Part shown: positions 10,336-22,554 of the stretch, piece after piece
How the letters are laid out: every line of letters begins with the position of its first letter
Position numbering within the stretch: position 1 is the first letter of the stretch
Assembly (NCBI RefSeq): GCF_008728515.1
Contig: NC_044985.1
Coordinates: 78,840,155-78,904,154, forward strand
Reading direction: 5' to 3'
DNA length: 64,000 bases
From: Papio anubis
Lineage: Eukaryota > Chordata > Mammalia > Primates > Cercopithecidae
Notes under the pieces: model-generated
What the model saw: the letters and a program-made list of their open reading frames with translations, nothing else
What the model was told of the DNA's origin: nothing
Databases searched by the model: none
Position numbers and translations under genes: made by a program

Positions 10336-11019
10336 TTCAAACCACCAGAATCAAGGCATGGAATAGCAGTGTTCTGTATAGTATTCCTTCACATATTCAC
10401 CCACTCTTCCAGAATATTTATTAGTGTCGGATGGCAAGGTATCATGAGGATAAGAGGTAAAGAAGACATCATCTTGACTTCCAGGTTCTTAGACTTTAAT
10501 GAAACATTCATAGTGAAAATAAGATGGAACATTCAGCAGAAACTTCTACTATGCATGGTACTGGCCTCCATTTTATGAAAAACTTTCTTCTGGAGAAAAT
10601 TCAGAGTAGATCATTATTTCTAATTCCTCTTTGTATTCCTTGTTCATGCCAAGGAGGAGAAATGACGTCTCTAATAGGTGAGTTTTGAAAAGGTAAGGCT
10701 GAAGTCCATCCAGGCTTGTTTAGGAGCCAGTCTGCCAGGCAGTTGGGTGTACTCTGGACTGCCCTGCTATGCAGTGCCCCTTCAGGGGAAGCCTATGGTA
10801 ACTCTGTTGCACTAGTGACTGGGTTAGTAAGTCTGATTGAGCGTAAAGTGCTGGTAAACACACTTGGCTGTAGGTCTAAAGTCAGGCCTTCCAGCTACCT
10901 TTCTCATAATGCAACTGACATCTTCACTTCCTTATGCCTCATTATGCCTATCTCAATTGGATCTATACTCAGAATGGGAAGGTAACCATGATTTAATGGC
11001 CATCTAAACATGTGTGCCT
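10336..11019. other. single-copy DNA
   Basis: I recognise no gene or repeat. The 89-codon frame at 10716-10985 has no recognisable domain. Confidence 0.45.
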
Positions 11020-11190
11020 ATTATCATCTTATCAACAGCCATAGAGGAATTGATTATAATCCCATTACTGTTTTCACAATGATGAAAATGAGGCATAAAA
11101 GATTAAGTAACTTATCCACATTCACACAGCTAGTTAGTGACAAAGCAGGGCCATGAGCTAATTCTCTGTAATTGGCCACACCCCAACCAT
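11020..11190 (-). repeat. MIR SINE
   Basis: Good antisense MIR: 'atgatgaaaatgaggcataa', 'gattaagtaacttatccaca' and 'cacacagctagttagtgaca' match the MIR core order. Confidence 0.8.
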
Positions 11191-11814
11191 AATGCAAGGT
11201 GAACAGTAACAAATTCCTTAAAAGACTCATACCATGTTATTACATATTCAATTCCATAAACAAAGATCATAATTTGTCTTTCAATAGTGGATCATCTCAA
11301 AGAAGGGGCAAAAATCCTTTTGAGAGCCATGTTGTTCATTAATATGACCCAGCAGAGTAATCTTTTAAACACAAAAAAAATTATTTTATTTATGAGTCAG
11401 ATGCCATAATTCACCCAATTCTGTTCTATATGACCTCACTCTCAGCTCCTATTCCAGTTTCTACTAGGTAGCACTAAATATGAATTCTAGTTAGGCCAAT
11501 AAAATAACATAGTTTCCCACGGTCTGTCGCCAATACCTAAATTACTTTTCAATAAGAAGAACCTGGTTTCTGGTTTCTCAACCAAACCAAAGACTCAGTC
11601 TAATTAGATTCAGGGAGTGTGTATTTTACCTGGAGTCTGATTATACTTGGAGATTCTCTCTCTGAGAATTAGTTAAGTACAAGAGCACCATCAAGAGATG
11701 TATGCTATAGATTCATTATTGAATACTATGGAGGAGATAAAATATATCTTAATCATAATATAGCTACAATAAATATGTGAAAGACAGGCTAGAGATCTTA
11801 CTCTGTATGTTAGC

Positions 11815-12315
11815 TTCTGTGTCAGAGAGTCCTCAAGACCACCCACAGGTTTAATGATTTGTCTCAGGATTCAGCATAAGTTGAACCCAGGATTATGATT
11901 TTTTATAGCAAAAGGATACAAAGCAATATCAGCAAAGGAAAGAGGTAGGTGTAGTGAAATCTGGAGGAAACCAGGCACAAGCTTTCAAAGGTCCTCTGCT
12001 AGTGGAATAACACAGGATGTTCTTAATTTCCCAAAAACAAGTGATGATGTATGTGAAATATTTTCAACTAGGGAAGTTCATTAGGGACTCAGTGCCCTGG
12101 GTGTTTACTAGGGGTTGGTCATATAGGCAGTTTCTGCCTGGCATATGCCAAAATTCCAAACACTTTAAAAGAAAGCAGTTGTTCAGCATAAACTATTTGT
12201 TGAAGTTTAGGCAGAACCTATTGTAAGGTTTAGGCAGAACAGTTTAGGCAGAGTAAATCACTCTTATAAGTTAATGTTGGGAAATCTAAGTTCCCAGATA
12301 GCAACCAAGGGCTAC
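11815..12315. mobile_element. ERV-type LTR, family not resolved
   Basis: Phrases such as 'gagagtcctcaagaccaccc', 'aaaggatacaaagcaatatc', 'aggaaaccaggcacaagctt' and 'gtttaggcagagtaaatca' belong to a common old ERV LTR that I remember but cannot name with certainty. Near its end GTTTAGGCAGA occurs three times (12205, 12228, 12242), apparently from local duplication. Strand and ends are uncertain. Confidence 0.45.
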
Positions 12316-12779
12316 GCTTCTCTTTCTAAGAACATGAAGTCTCAGACCTGCTATGTTGAAGATTTTCTGTACAGCTTCCAATGGGGAAAGAAAAAGCATT
12401 AAAATAGAGCTCAGTGGGCACTTTATTTAGGAATCACAGACAGAGCAGAGTTTGGTCTTTTTAATTTCTGAAAAGAAGAAGAAGAAGAAATCTCAAAAAT
12501 TTTTACTTTCTTTGGATTCTATTCACACTAAAAGACATTGTGTCATTGAAGAATTACACATTTTTTTTTGTTAGGAGTTCAAAATTGTTCTCTTGACTTA
12601 TGAATGGGCTAGTCCTTAAAAATAGGATGATACCAAAGGTCTATTCTCTCCTTTTTATACCAAACTACTCTTTCTTCAGCAAAGCTGTTTTGAACATCCT
12701 ATTTGGTTTCCAGTTATAAAAATAATTTAACTAAATTGAAAAGGAAGAAAAAAGTCACCAGCTTTTCCATCACGCCAAG

Positions 12780-12950
12780 ATTACCATTTTAACTCATTGG
12801 CGTGTATATTTCAGAGCTTTCTGTAAGAATATATGTGCTCATTTTCTTCTTTACAAAAAGGAATCATGCTTTCTTGACCTAACAATATGCCTTCCTTACT
12901 ACTAAATGTATTTCTATATGACTATACCTTCCTTTGTACAGAGGCACTGC
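12780..12950 (-). mobile_element. L1M scrap, antisense
   Basis: 'gtatatttcagagctttctg' and 'ctttacaaaaaggaatcatg' followed by 'acctaacaatatgccttcc' resemble antisense L1M ORF2 3' sequence. Strongly diverged. Confidence 0.4.
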
Positions 12951-12979
12951 AGTATATTTAGCTAAGCATTGTTATTTTC

Positions 12980-13360
12980 ACATTCATCAGTTTTACACAG
13001 TATTCTAGGTAAAATAGGCTGAGAGTAATCCTACTCTCAAGGAGATGACATTCTACTGGGGAGAGAAAGACAGAAAGAAATGAGGTAGTTACAAGAAGTA
13101 GCAAGTACTAGGAAAAAAACAGACAATGTGATAGAGTAGGGAGGAGAAACTGCTTTAACTTGAATGGCAACTGAATATCTCAGGAAGACAAAACACGTGT
13201 TTTTACACCTGAATGATGAGAATAAGGTCATCATGGGAAGATCTGGAGGGAGAGCATTTCAAGCAGAGTAACAGCCGTTGCAAAGACCTTGAGCCAAGAA
13301 TAGTGGCCATATGCAGAGAAAAACCTTTGGAGATTTCTGAACAAGGTAATGATGAGTTAA
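12980..13360 (+). repeat. ancient mammalian interspersed repeat, copy 2 left part
   Basis: 'ctcaaggagatgacattcta', 'agaaagacagaaagaaatga', 'gaatgatgagaataaggtca' and 'gagcatttcaagcagagtaa' follow the order of the same family as 7765-8210 and 22555-23830. The copy is cut by the Alu at 13361 and resumes at 13675. Confidence 0.5.
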
Positions 13361-13666
13361 TTTTTTTTTTTTTTTTTTTTTTTTTTTTGAGACAATCTCG
13401 CTCTGTCGCCAGGCTGGAGTGCAGTGTCTTGATCTCGGTTCACTGCAGCCTCCACCTCCCAGGTTCAAGCAACTCTCCTGCCTCAGCCTCCAGAGTAGCT
13501 GGGACTTGAGGTGTGCACCACCATGCCCAGCTAATTTTTATATTTTTAGTGGAGACAGGGTTTTGTCACGTTGGCCAGGCTGGTCTCCAACTCTTGGCCT
13601 CAAGTAGTGCGCCCACCTCAGTCTCACAAAGTGCTGGGATTACAGGCATGAGCCACTGCACCCAGC
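13361..13666 (-). mobile_element. AluS-type SINE, antisense
   Basis: Poly-T, then the antisense Alu body ending 'gccactgcacccagc'. An 8-bp TSD, TGAGTTAA, is at 13353-13360 and 13667-13674. The right-arm text ('tttttagtggagacagggtt') points to AluS. Both arms are present. Confidence 0.93.
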
Positions 13667-13674
13667 TGAGTTAA

Positions 13675-13900
13675 ACTTTTAAAAGCTCATTCTGGGTATC
13701 AAGGATCATCAATTTTAGGAAGGGAAGAGTGACATCAGAAGCTGTTATAAGAATGTCAGTAAGAAGTAATGGGGTCTTAATATAGAGGTGTAATAGCAGA
13801 GACGGAATTAGCTCATCATAGTTGGAAAATGCTTTGCAGCTAGAGCAAGTGATACACTTGTTGACGCATTGGATATGAAGTGTTAGAACAAGATGTAAAG
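13675..13900 (+). repeat. ancient mammalian interspersed repeat, copy 2 right part
   Basis: 'aaaagctcattctgggtatc' and 'ttgttgacgcattggatatg' continue the repeat interrupted by the Alu at 13361-13666. Confidence 0.45.
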
Positions 13901-13904
13901 TTTG

Positions 13905-14560
13905 GCCCATTAATTTTTTGCTTGACCACTCATTTGAAGAAGCATTTTCATAAATTTGGAATCATGCTATTTGTCATATATAACGAAAAATATTTTTCCA
14001 TCTTTATAGTTTATCCTATAATTTTGTTCATGCTGTTTTCGATATATAGTGCTGCTATATTTAATTTTATGAAGTTCAGTGAATCAATCTATTCCTTATC
14101 TTTATTTCTTTCAATAATAAACTTATAAAGTAATTCTCTACCTCCAAAATTTGTCACCTATTATTTTCTACTGAAATTTTTTTCATTTTTACGTGTTTGT
14201 AATATAGCTAAAATATATTTGTGAGATGTGAATAATGAATATGCTTTCCTCTTCCGTGAGTGGCTGCCTAATTATCCCAACATCATTAGTTAGATAATCC
14301 ATCTTTTATCCTCTGATTAAGATGCCACTTTGATACTATACTTAGCCTTATTTTATTTAGGTCTATTTCTGTACTCCATTTATCTGCCTAAACTTGGTCT
14401 AGTACCTAATTATTTTCTTAATTATTAGATTTTTATTATATACTTTAATATCTAATAAGGAAAGTCTGTCCTCATTACTCTTATTTTTCAAAATTACCTG
14501 GGTTATTCTCACATTCTTTCTTCCAGATGAACTGAGAATCATATTGTCACATTTGAGGGG
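13905..14560 (-). mobile_element. L1M/HAL1 ORF2 fragment, antisense
   Basis: Antisense L1 phrases are recognisable through heavy decay: 'tgattaagatgccactttga', 'aggtctatttctgtactcca', 'ttttattatatactttaata' and 'aaattacctgggttattctc'. It has no intact frame. Confidence 0.55.
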
Positions 14561-14569
14561 AAAAAGTAG

Positions 14570-16280
14570 TTTAATATGTGGTAAATTACCAAGATGTCAG
14601 CTCTGTATTTGATTGGAATTAATGTAAGTTTTTGGAATATGGCATGCTAAATCTAAAAAATGGCCTAATCACTTAATGAAGAAAAGAAACAATCATTATC
14701 TTCTCCTTTCTTTATGCCCTTAAGGTAAGTTCAATTTCTTGCCATTTTTAAGAAAACCAAACTTTAGACATCCATCATGTTTTGTAATAGAAATGATATT
14801 GCAAAAGTTTCTTTAATCATAAACATTTACATTTTACAGTACCACATGATTCATAGGAGAGCATTTGTACATGTTTAGCCCATTATTTTAAACTTCGAGA
14901 TCAGATTTTTGTTTCTTCAAAGGAAGAAAATAATCTGATGTTATTGCTTTTATCTTATATTTTAAGCCTGACCCAGAACTCAACACTTAAATACTTCCTT
15001 ATTGCCAGGTATCCCATACAAACTTTTTGAGTTTTCCAAGCAAGATACTTTCTGATAATGCAATTGTATGGTTTTGATTCTGTTTTTCATATTTTAGTCT
15101 TAATTTGCCTGTAAATCACACTCACTCTTTGAATATCTTATTATTCTGAATGTCTTATTACTTCCTACGTATGACAGAGACATTACTTAGAAAGTAAAAA
15201 ATAGGAATGAGATTCAAAAATCTTGCTTTGATTTATTGGAGGAAATTGCAGCATCATGTATATATGCATAACTGTAGCTGTAAAACAGTTTGGCCAGCCT
15301 GAAGTAGAGTGAAGTAAGAAGTCAAAACTACAATACCAAGAAAGGCATGGAAACTTGGGTTCAGTTCAGGCTTAATAATATTAAAGAAGTTAAAATGCAC
15401 TGGTGATGCTTACAAGCAGTAAGGTGTTATCTTCATACCTCCATGTTATGTTTTTATGCCGGTTGGACACAGCCGCAAGCCTCATGCTTACTGACCCATT
15501 AAAACAAACCAGAGGTATGAAATAGAGTTCAGAGCAATTGTCCATTGTTTCTCCTGCTTTTCCTGCTTCAGTCCATGCCCATCATCTACCAGACTCTTGA
15601 TTTCATCTGTTATTCATTGAAAGATATAGCTCCTCCTATTTGGAGTTAGTTTCAGCAATGAGTTCCTCCAGCTTCTAAAATGTCCTGTCATTCCTCATCT
15701 TTCATCTTTGTCTTGTGCAGATGCCTTCCATTTTCCCACTCATTTCATGCAATCTCAGATAGGATTCCACATCCTGACTAACTCCTCAGAACTCAATTAC
15801 TGACCCTAAGGCCTCCACCGAATGGTTATTATGAAAATTAGATGATGTAACTTTAATAAATATGAAGCATTTTTCACTATGTAAAGAACATCAAAGACAT
15901 TCAATTAATGGCAACTGCTACTAGATACAGTGTCTTACAGCAACCAGTTGTAAAGTAAAAGCAAACTGATGCAAGTAATTGCTTTTTTGACCAACAGCTT
16001 AAAAAATAGTTTGACTGTTTTGTTTATATTTAATTAGCTAAACATTTAGTGTCACAAACAGAATCAATATCCATGTGTGACAGCTGGTGGTCACCCTTAT
16101 GTTCATTATGTTTTTATATAGGAACAATTTTCACATCTGCAGACAAAAAAGGAGCCATTAGAGAGAAAAGTTGAATCTAAGTAGGGTGAGCATATGTTCT
16201 CGTTACTTGTGACAGTACCAGTGAATACCTGTTATCCTAGCATTATTATTAATAGTGGCCAGTTTCACTCTCCATCATGG
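14570..16280. other. single-copy DNA with one MIR
   Basis: Mostly unrecognised sequence. A sense MIR tail is at about 15818-15930 ('ggttattatgaaaattagat' ... 'cattcaattaatggcaact'). Nothing gene-like is seen. Confidence 0.5.
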
Positions 16281-16465
16281 CATTATCCAATTGAATTTTC
16301 TGTGGTGATAAAAATGCTCTCTATCCAAGCTACCCAATATGGTAGCTGCTAGTCAATGTGGCTATTGAGCCTTCACAATGTGACTAATGCGACTCAATTA
16401 ATTGTATTCAATTTAAATTTAATTAGCCACATGTACCTACTGGCTATTATATTGAACAGTGTAGC
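16281..16465 (+). mobile_element. hAT-Charlie MITE, MER58-like
   Basis: 'tgaattttctgtggtgataa', 'cccaatatggtagctgctag', 'gtggctattgagccttcaca' and 'atttaattagccacatgtac' form the typical palindrome-like body of a MER58-type hAT element. The family name is from memory; MER-class hAT is fairly safe. Confidence 0.6.
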
Positions 16466-17387
16466 TCTAAAGTGTCGTTGATTGGATGATATGTTCTATG
16501 GTCATACTAACGATAAAGTGTATTTGGTGAACTGAAGTCCTTAAGGCCATTAGAGGAATATAATCCAGGTGGAAGGATTAGTCTTTAAAATAAGATGTCT
16601 TCAGAAAGTGAAGAGTAGGTGTTTCGGAACCACAAATTACCACACGTCAGAGGAGAGAGCCAAAACTTCAAGGGGGAGCTAAACCGTCCTAGCTGTGATA
16701 GTGGGACCTCATGTTCTTGCTATGTTCCTCATTCCTTATATGTTTCTATCATTTCTTACCTACCACAGTCCAATTCACCTCACAAGCTGCACTTTGTGTT
16801 CCTGACTAATTAACATGCAACTGGCACAAAAAGAAGTGACCTTTTCTTGACTAATTTTCTTTCTTCAATTCAACAAGAGCCTGTGAAGTACTGTGCAATT
16901 AACAAGAGTGTAGGGAGAAGTAAAGGTCTCATTTTATGGTTTAAAAAGGATTAATTTCACAAAGAGGAAACTAGTTAAAATTCTAATAGTAGTTAGTATG
17001 CATTCTGTAGCACAGAACCTAATTGAGCCATTTTCCATGTTTTACAAGAATAACAGAACAAGTGGTTGTTTAATTTTTTTCTGTATTGCATTATATTTGA
17101 ATGTAGTTTTTCATTAAATCATAATTAGGAGTGACATACAGACCCAATTCATTACCATAGCACTTACTGGCACTCAACATGTGACTTGTTAATATTTGTT
17201 CTTATTTAAGGGCAAACAGATTATTTCATTTCAGATACAAAAAGTTATTTTAAATACTTGAACAAACTGAGATTCCTCTATTATTACTTAAATTTACTTT
17301 CCTTCTGCTAAATATCCATAGAAGGAACACAAATTACAATATTAATTTGGCTTTTTTCTATTTATGTGGAGTTCCCACGAGAATTAG
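16466..17387. other. single-copy DNA
   Basis: I see no gene, repeat or RNA. It is AT-rich with short chance frames. Confidence 0.45.
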
Positions 17388-17446
17388 CTATATATATATA
17401 TATGTATGTATGTATGTGTGTGTATATATATATTTTATATATATAT
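17388..17446. repeat. (TA)n/(TATG)n microsatellite
   Basis: Alternating TATA and TATG/TGTG units followed by more TATA; a likely length-variable site. Confidence 0.85.
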
Positions 17447-18017
17447 TATTACTGCCTCTAGAAAATATGACTTTGCAGCAGAGGTGGAAAACACTTTTTG
17501 CTTTTTTATTTTTCACCTTTCTGAATCTCCAAACAGGCTAACAAAAATAATATTACTTTCAGTGTCTCTTATTTAAAAAAAAAATACTGGGCCTAAAAAC
17601 CACACAGCTGGTCTTTTCAATTTTCTTAACTACTGAATTGGATTAACTGCATGATCTGAGTCAACTGATTCTGCAGAAATCAATGGCTGAGAAGGCAAGA
17701 TCTTCTCTCCGGGTTGGCCTCATTCCTAAGCCTCTGAGCATGTGATATTCACTCAGTGCACCATCAACTATTAAAATAATTGCTTTCTAAATGCCCAAGT
17801 TACAAACCTCAATGAATGATATTTGTCTCAGTAGTATCCCGTAGATGAGTAACAAATATAATTTAGAAATTTACATTAAAAATAGCATTTATTAACTTTT
17901 TCTAGTTGTACTTATTATAGAAAATCTAGATGGTAGAGAGATGAAGAAAATATAATCAGCATAATTCAGTCTCCTACTATTAATATTAGGATACGTATCT
18001 TTAGAATCTTTTTTCAC

Positions 18018-18069
18018 ATGTATGTATATATATATGTATGTGGGGTGTGTGTGTGTGTGTGTGTGTGTA
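18018..18069. repeat. (TG)n microsatellite
   Basis: A TATG/TATA lead-in and then about 12 TG units, a likely polymorphic microsatellite. Confidence 0.88.
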
Positions 18070-18084
18070 TGCCCCTGTTGGGGG

Positions 18085-18383
18085 GTGAAGGTAGATAGAA
18101 TAATGCCACCCCATCAAAGATTTCCACATCCTAATGCCTGGAACCTGCAAATAAAATAGGTTACATGACAAAGGGGAATTAACATTGCAGGTGGAATTAA
18201 GATTGCTAATCAGCTGACCTTAACATAGAGAGATCAGCCTGGATTAACTAGGTGGGCTCTGTAAAATGGTAAGTGTTCTTAAAAGTGAAAGATGAAGGCG
18301 GATGTAATGTAAGGAGGACTCAACTCATTGTTAATGGCTTTAAAAATGGAGAAAGGGGGCCAAAAGCCAAGCATTGCAGGTAC
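18085..18383 (+). mobile_element. MaLR-like LTR fragment
   Basis: 'agatagaataatgccacccc', 'tcctaatgcctggaacctgc', 'agcctggattaactaggtgg' and 'aaagggggccaaaagccaag' follow the order of a common mammalian LTR (MLT1-like). It is truncated at the 3' side, where L1 sequence begins. The family is uncertain. Confidence 0.45.
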
Positions 18384-18411
18384 CCTTGCTAAGCTGAAAA
18401 AAGACTAAAAC

Positions 18412-19180
18412 TGGCCTTGACCAAATGGACCTAGTAGATATTACAAACATTCTACCAAACAACTGAAGAATATACATTTTTCTTATCTCTGCATGGAACA
18501 TTCTCCAAAATAGACCATATTCTTGGTTATAAAGCAAGTCTCAATAAGTTTTTAAAAAATCAAAATCATATCAAGTATCTTCTCAGACCAGAGTTGAATA
18601 AAATCAGAAGTCAATACCAAAGGAAAATCTCAAAACTACACAAAGACATGGAAACTAAATAACTTTTCCTGAACGATCTTTGGCTAAAGACTGAAACTAA
18701 GGTAGAAATCAAAATGTTTTTTGAAGTGAATAAAAATAGAGACAAAACATACCAAAACCTCTAGGATACAGCAAAAGTAGTGCTAAGAAGAAACTTTATA
18801 ATGTCAAATGCCTATATCCAAAAGATAGAAAGATTTCAAATTAACAACCTAACATTGCATCTCAAGGAACTGGAAATACAAGAAAAAACTAAACCCAAAG
18901 CTAGAAGAAGAAAAATAACAAAGATCAGAGCAAAACAAAAGGACATTGACCGCAAAAAAAGATACAAAAAAATCAACAAAAGTTGTGTCTTTCAAGGATA
19001 AATTTATAAAATTGATAAATTAATAAAATTGATAAACTACTAGCTAGATTAACCAAAAAAAAAAGAGAGAGAGAGAGAGAAAGAAAATATTCAAACAAGT
19101 ACAAAGCACAATCACAAATGATAAAGGAGACATTGCAACTGACACCACTGAAATACAAAAGATTACGAGGGACTACTAGA
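18412..19180 (+). mobile_element. L1 ORF2 internal fragment (endonuclease to RT linker)
   Basis: Sense L1 ORF2 text in order: 'catggaacattctccaaaat', 'acaaagacatggaaactaaa', 'gatagaaagatttcaaatta', 'atctcaaggaactggaaata'. Both ends are truncated: there is no 3' UTR or tail, so it was cut out of a longer copy. Stops break the frame. Confidence 0.8.
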
Positions 19181-19224
19181 TTTTTAAATGTGTTATTCCC
19201 TACTGGAAATCCTAATGTAATCAA

Positions 19225-19370
19225 AGAATCTTTACACCATGCAAGTTTCACTGATGCCTAGTCTGGTCTTATTTTACAAATAATGAAACTCAGGAACACA
19301 AAATTACCGAGGTCGAATCACTATTCAGTGACCATCTCATTACAAAGATTTTGATGCTTTACGAATCTCT
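19225..19370 (-). repeat. MIR SINE fragment
   Basis: Antisense MIR core: 'cttattttacaaataatgaa', 'actcaggaacacaaaattac' and 'gtcgaatcactattcagtga'. Confidence 0.65.
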
Positions 19371-19791
19371 TTCTTCATAACGTGTTATAATAAAGAATGA
19401 AATGAAGCAAAAAAGTAATGTGAGTAAGGTGCTTTGAAATATTTAAAAGAGGAAATGCTGATTTTTGTGGTCCTGAGCATAAAATCAGCTAAGGAATGTA
19501 ATATGGTCATTTGATCTCATATGTAGATGGATTAAAGTGTCTGGTTGGTGGCCTAGATGTTTTGATCTGAGAAGTCTAGAAAACACCTCCCCAATCCCAC
19601 CTTCAGTTAACTCCTAAAACAAAACAATGATTTGAGACACTTCCAGAAATCTACATCCTACAGAAGCAATAATTCAATTATTTAGCCAATTAATTATTTG
19701 CCTTTATATTTTTGTGCCAATCTAATTATTATTTATAATAAATATTCTGTCTTCATTTGACCATTAGTAGGTAGAGATATGTTTGTAATTT
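19371..19791. other. single-copy DNA
   Basis: AT-rich; nothing recognised. Confidence 0.4.
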
Positions 19792-19951
19792 TTTTTTTTT
19801 TTTTTTTTTAGACAGGATCTCACTCTGTCACCCAAGCTGGAGTGCGGTGGCACAATCTCAGCTCATTGCAACCTCCGACTCCTGGGCTCAAGTGATCCTC
19901 TCACCTCAGCCTCCAGAGCAGCTGGGAACACAGATGTATGCCCCAACACCT

Positions 19952-19985
<34 letters not shown>

Positions 19986-20093
19986 TGTTTTTGTACTTTT
20001 GGTAGCGATGGGGTTTCACCATGTTTCAAGTGATCCGCCTGCCTCGGCTTCCCAATATGCTGAGATTACACGCATGAGTCACTACCCCTGACC
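19792..20093 (-). mobile_element. AluJ-type SINE, antisense, internally rearranged
   Basis: The antisense Alu is flanked by a 13-bp TSD, ATGTTTGTAATTT (19779-19791 and 20094-20106). The mid-element A-rich linker has expanded into a (TTTTG)n run at about 19951-19994, and about 30 bp of the right arm around the 'ggccaggctggtctc' segment is missing. Confidence 0.9.
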
Positions 20094-20106
20094 ATGTTTG
20101 TAATTT

Positions 20107-21999
20107 CAAATGTTCCTAAAATTCATAGAAAATACATTTCATACACTGAGTCATGGGCTCAGCCAACACATTCATGTGTACACATAAAGCTCAAGTGCTT
20201 AAAACTTAGGAGTAGAAAAACAAACACCATCATTGGCAATTGTAGAATTTGACTAGTTATTGCTGCACTATGATATGTTACTGCATGCTGGTGTTATTTA
20301 AACATAATCTATAAAATACTCATAAAAGGTTTTGGAAGGTTTTTTTCAATATTAGGAAGCTAGTCAGACAAATTTTTAACATTGTTTGATACAAACACAC
20401 AGAGACAGATATGTGAATAGTATATTTTTATGTAAAAATGTCAGAATATTTATATAAAATGTATATAATATAAGCCTTTATGTATATAAATAACAATAAA
20501 TATATGCATGTGTTTCATGTCAAATAAGACAATGGATGTATAAAAATAACTATATAAGAATTTGATGATTAAAATTATAATCACACACACACAATAAGAT
20601 TCAAATGAAATGTATTCTACTGTAGCTAATATGCCATCCCTACCAACTACTTGAGACTCTTCTATCTCAAAAGCTTAATGGCTAAACCTTAGAGATTTAA
20701 TATGCCACCATGTCTTGAGAAATGAGCAAGACATGCTTGATTAGTTTCAAAATGAAGTGTGCATTTCTATGAGACTATTTAGCAGGCTGTGGCTTGCGTG
20801 TATAAAATGTCAGGATTATTAAGTTTGATATGAAGTCAGTGTCTTGGGATCAATTAATTTAAAGTTTATTAAGAAAAGAAGAAATCTATCATTAGGTATA
20901 TTTTGAAACACACAAAAAGTATTGAATGAGGATGACAACATGTTTAATTCAATATGCATCTTCATAGAGGCTGTCAAATGGCTCTAAAAGATCTGATACA
21001 TCATAGGTCCTATAGGTGTCTTTGTCAGCTTCGCATACCTCTTCTTTTACCACGTTGTGACAATCCAGAACACAGTTGTGTTCTGACTGCCTTGAAGTTT
21101 AATGTACTTCTATTTTGAGGCATTTACTGAATCATATTCAGAACCATGGAGCTTGAGGTATATGAGCACTATCATTTTTCTTTATTCTATTAAAAAGGTC
21201 TCTCATCTTCTTCCTATATATTTTCCCTAGCCAGAAAAGAAAATATTGCTGTCACTTTCAGTGGGGTTTGCCTTTCATCTCACAGTAGCATTTCAGGTCT
21301 CTAAGTGGTATCCAATTTATTTGTATTCCAATGCCACTTCACTGAAGCATGCCTCTCTGTCAGCTGAGCACAAGATTCAGGTGCTCCGTACTTGGAAGCC
21401 ATGCTATGAACAAATTGACAATATCAACTGCAGCTAGTCGTCTTGCAAGCAATTTTCACTATCTGCAGGAGAGGAGTTCTCAAAATTATTTAGTAGCTCT
21501 ACCTATAATATTTTTGAAGGTATTCCAAGATTCCTTTCCTTGACTTTCTCAAAGTATGATGTTTTTGTTTTCAATTCTCTTTTATCATATTGAAGACGCA
21601 TTTTAGTATAATTTTTATTCTCCTAAAACTAGTTTTTATTTAATATCTGTTATTTAATATCTTCACATTTTTACAATTTACTATTAAGATCACACTTTAA
21701 TTATTCCTTGTAATTTAAACCATATGTCAATAGGATTATTATTTCACAATTTTATGATGTCTAAAATCTGAGGGATGGTCCGGAATTACAACATGCATAA
21801 CATAGCATAGTGTAATATTACAGAACAACATATTTTCCTATTCCCTTTTTGCATCATTCACTATATACTCATTCACTTCAAAAGGATGCAATAATTACAG
21901 CTCATTGCATGACTAGTATATTATGTGTAAAATATTCCTTCTCATTTATGCTGGATTAACTGCAAATTTTTCACTCTTTCCTTGCAATGTTCCTTTTCA
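20107..21999. other. single-copy AT-rich DNA
   Basis: No repeat class is recognised beyond a short (CA)n at about 20580-20592. The frames at 21246-21437 and 21349-21543 have no recognisable domain. Confidence 0.45.
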
Positions 22000-22345
22000 G
22001 TATCTCCCATCATGACCTAGAGCCTGCTTCAGTGCTCCTTTGAATCTGGGCTGGCTTTGTGGCTTGCTTCTCACACTAAAATGCAATGAAAGTGACAGAC
22101 TGCCAGGCTGCAAAAGCCTTTGTGCTCCTCCACTCTCTCGGGATTCGTACATCTACCATGAGGTCAAGCTCAGGTTCACATTCTGGAGGATGAGATACCA
22201 CTTGGAGCAGAACCATTTTTTTCAGCAGATTCATGTAAATCAACCTGTCATCACCCAACCCTAGGTGACCACAGATGATGAGTAAGCCTAGCCAAAGTCA
22301 CCTGAGCCCAGTGCAGCCAACCTATAGAATCATAATAAATAATAA
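22000..22345 (+). mobile_element. MLT1-like LTR, decayed
   Basis: 'tttgaatctgggctggcttt', 'ctcggga'-type splice-like text at about 22138, 'cctgagcccagtgcagccaa' and 'tagaatcataataaataata' follow the 5'-to-3' order of an old MLT1-type LTR. The 74-codon open frame here is LTR sequence. Confidence 0.55.
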
Positions 22346-22554
22346 ATAATTCAAATTTGTGTTTAGATAGAGTGCAAAAAAATGTGGCCTTACATTGGGC
22401 TAAGACACATCAAATAGACCAAAGAGAAGGCATGACTTCTAGATATTTGCAAGAAAACTAAAGACATGTCTAACTATATACTTTCATTTTCTCCATGAAA
22501 GAAGATATTTAAATTTTTATTTAATTTTCAAAATTAATATCTTGTGTTTAGGCA

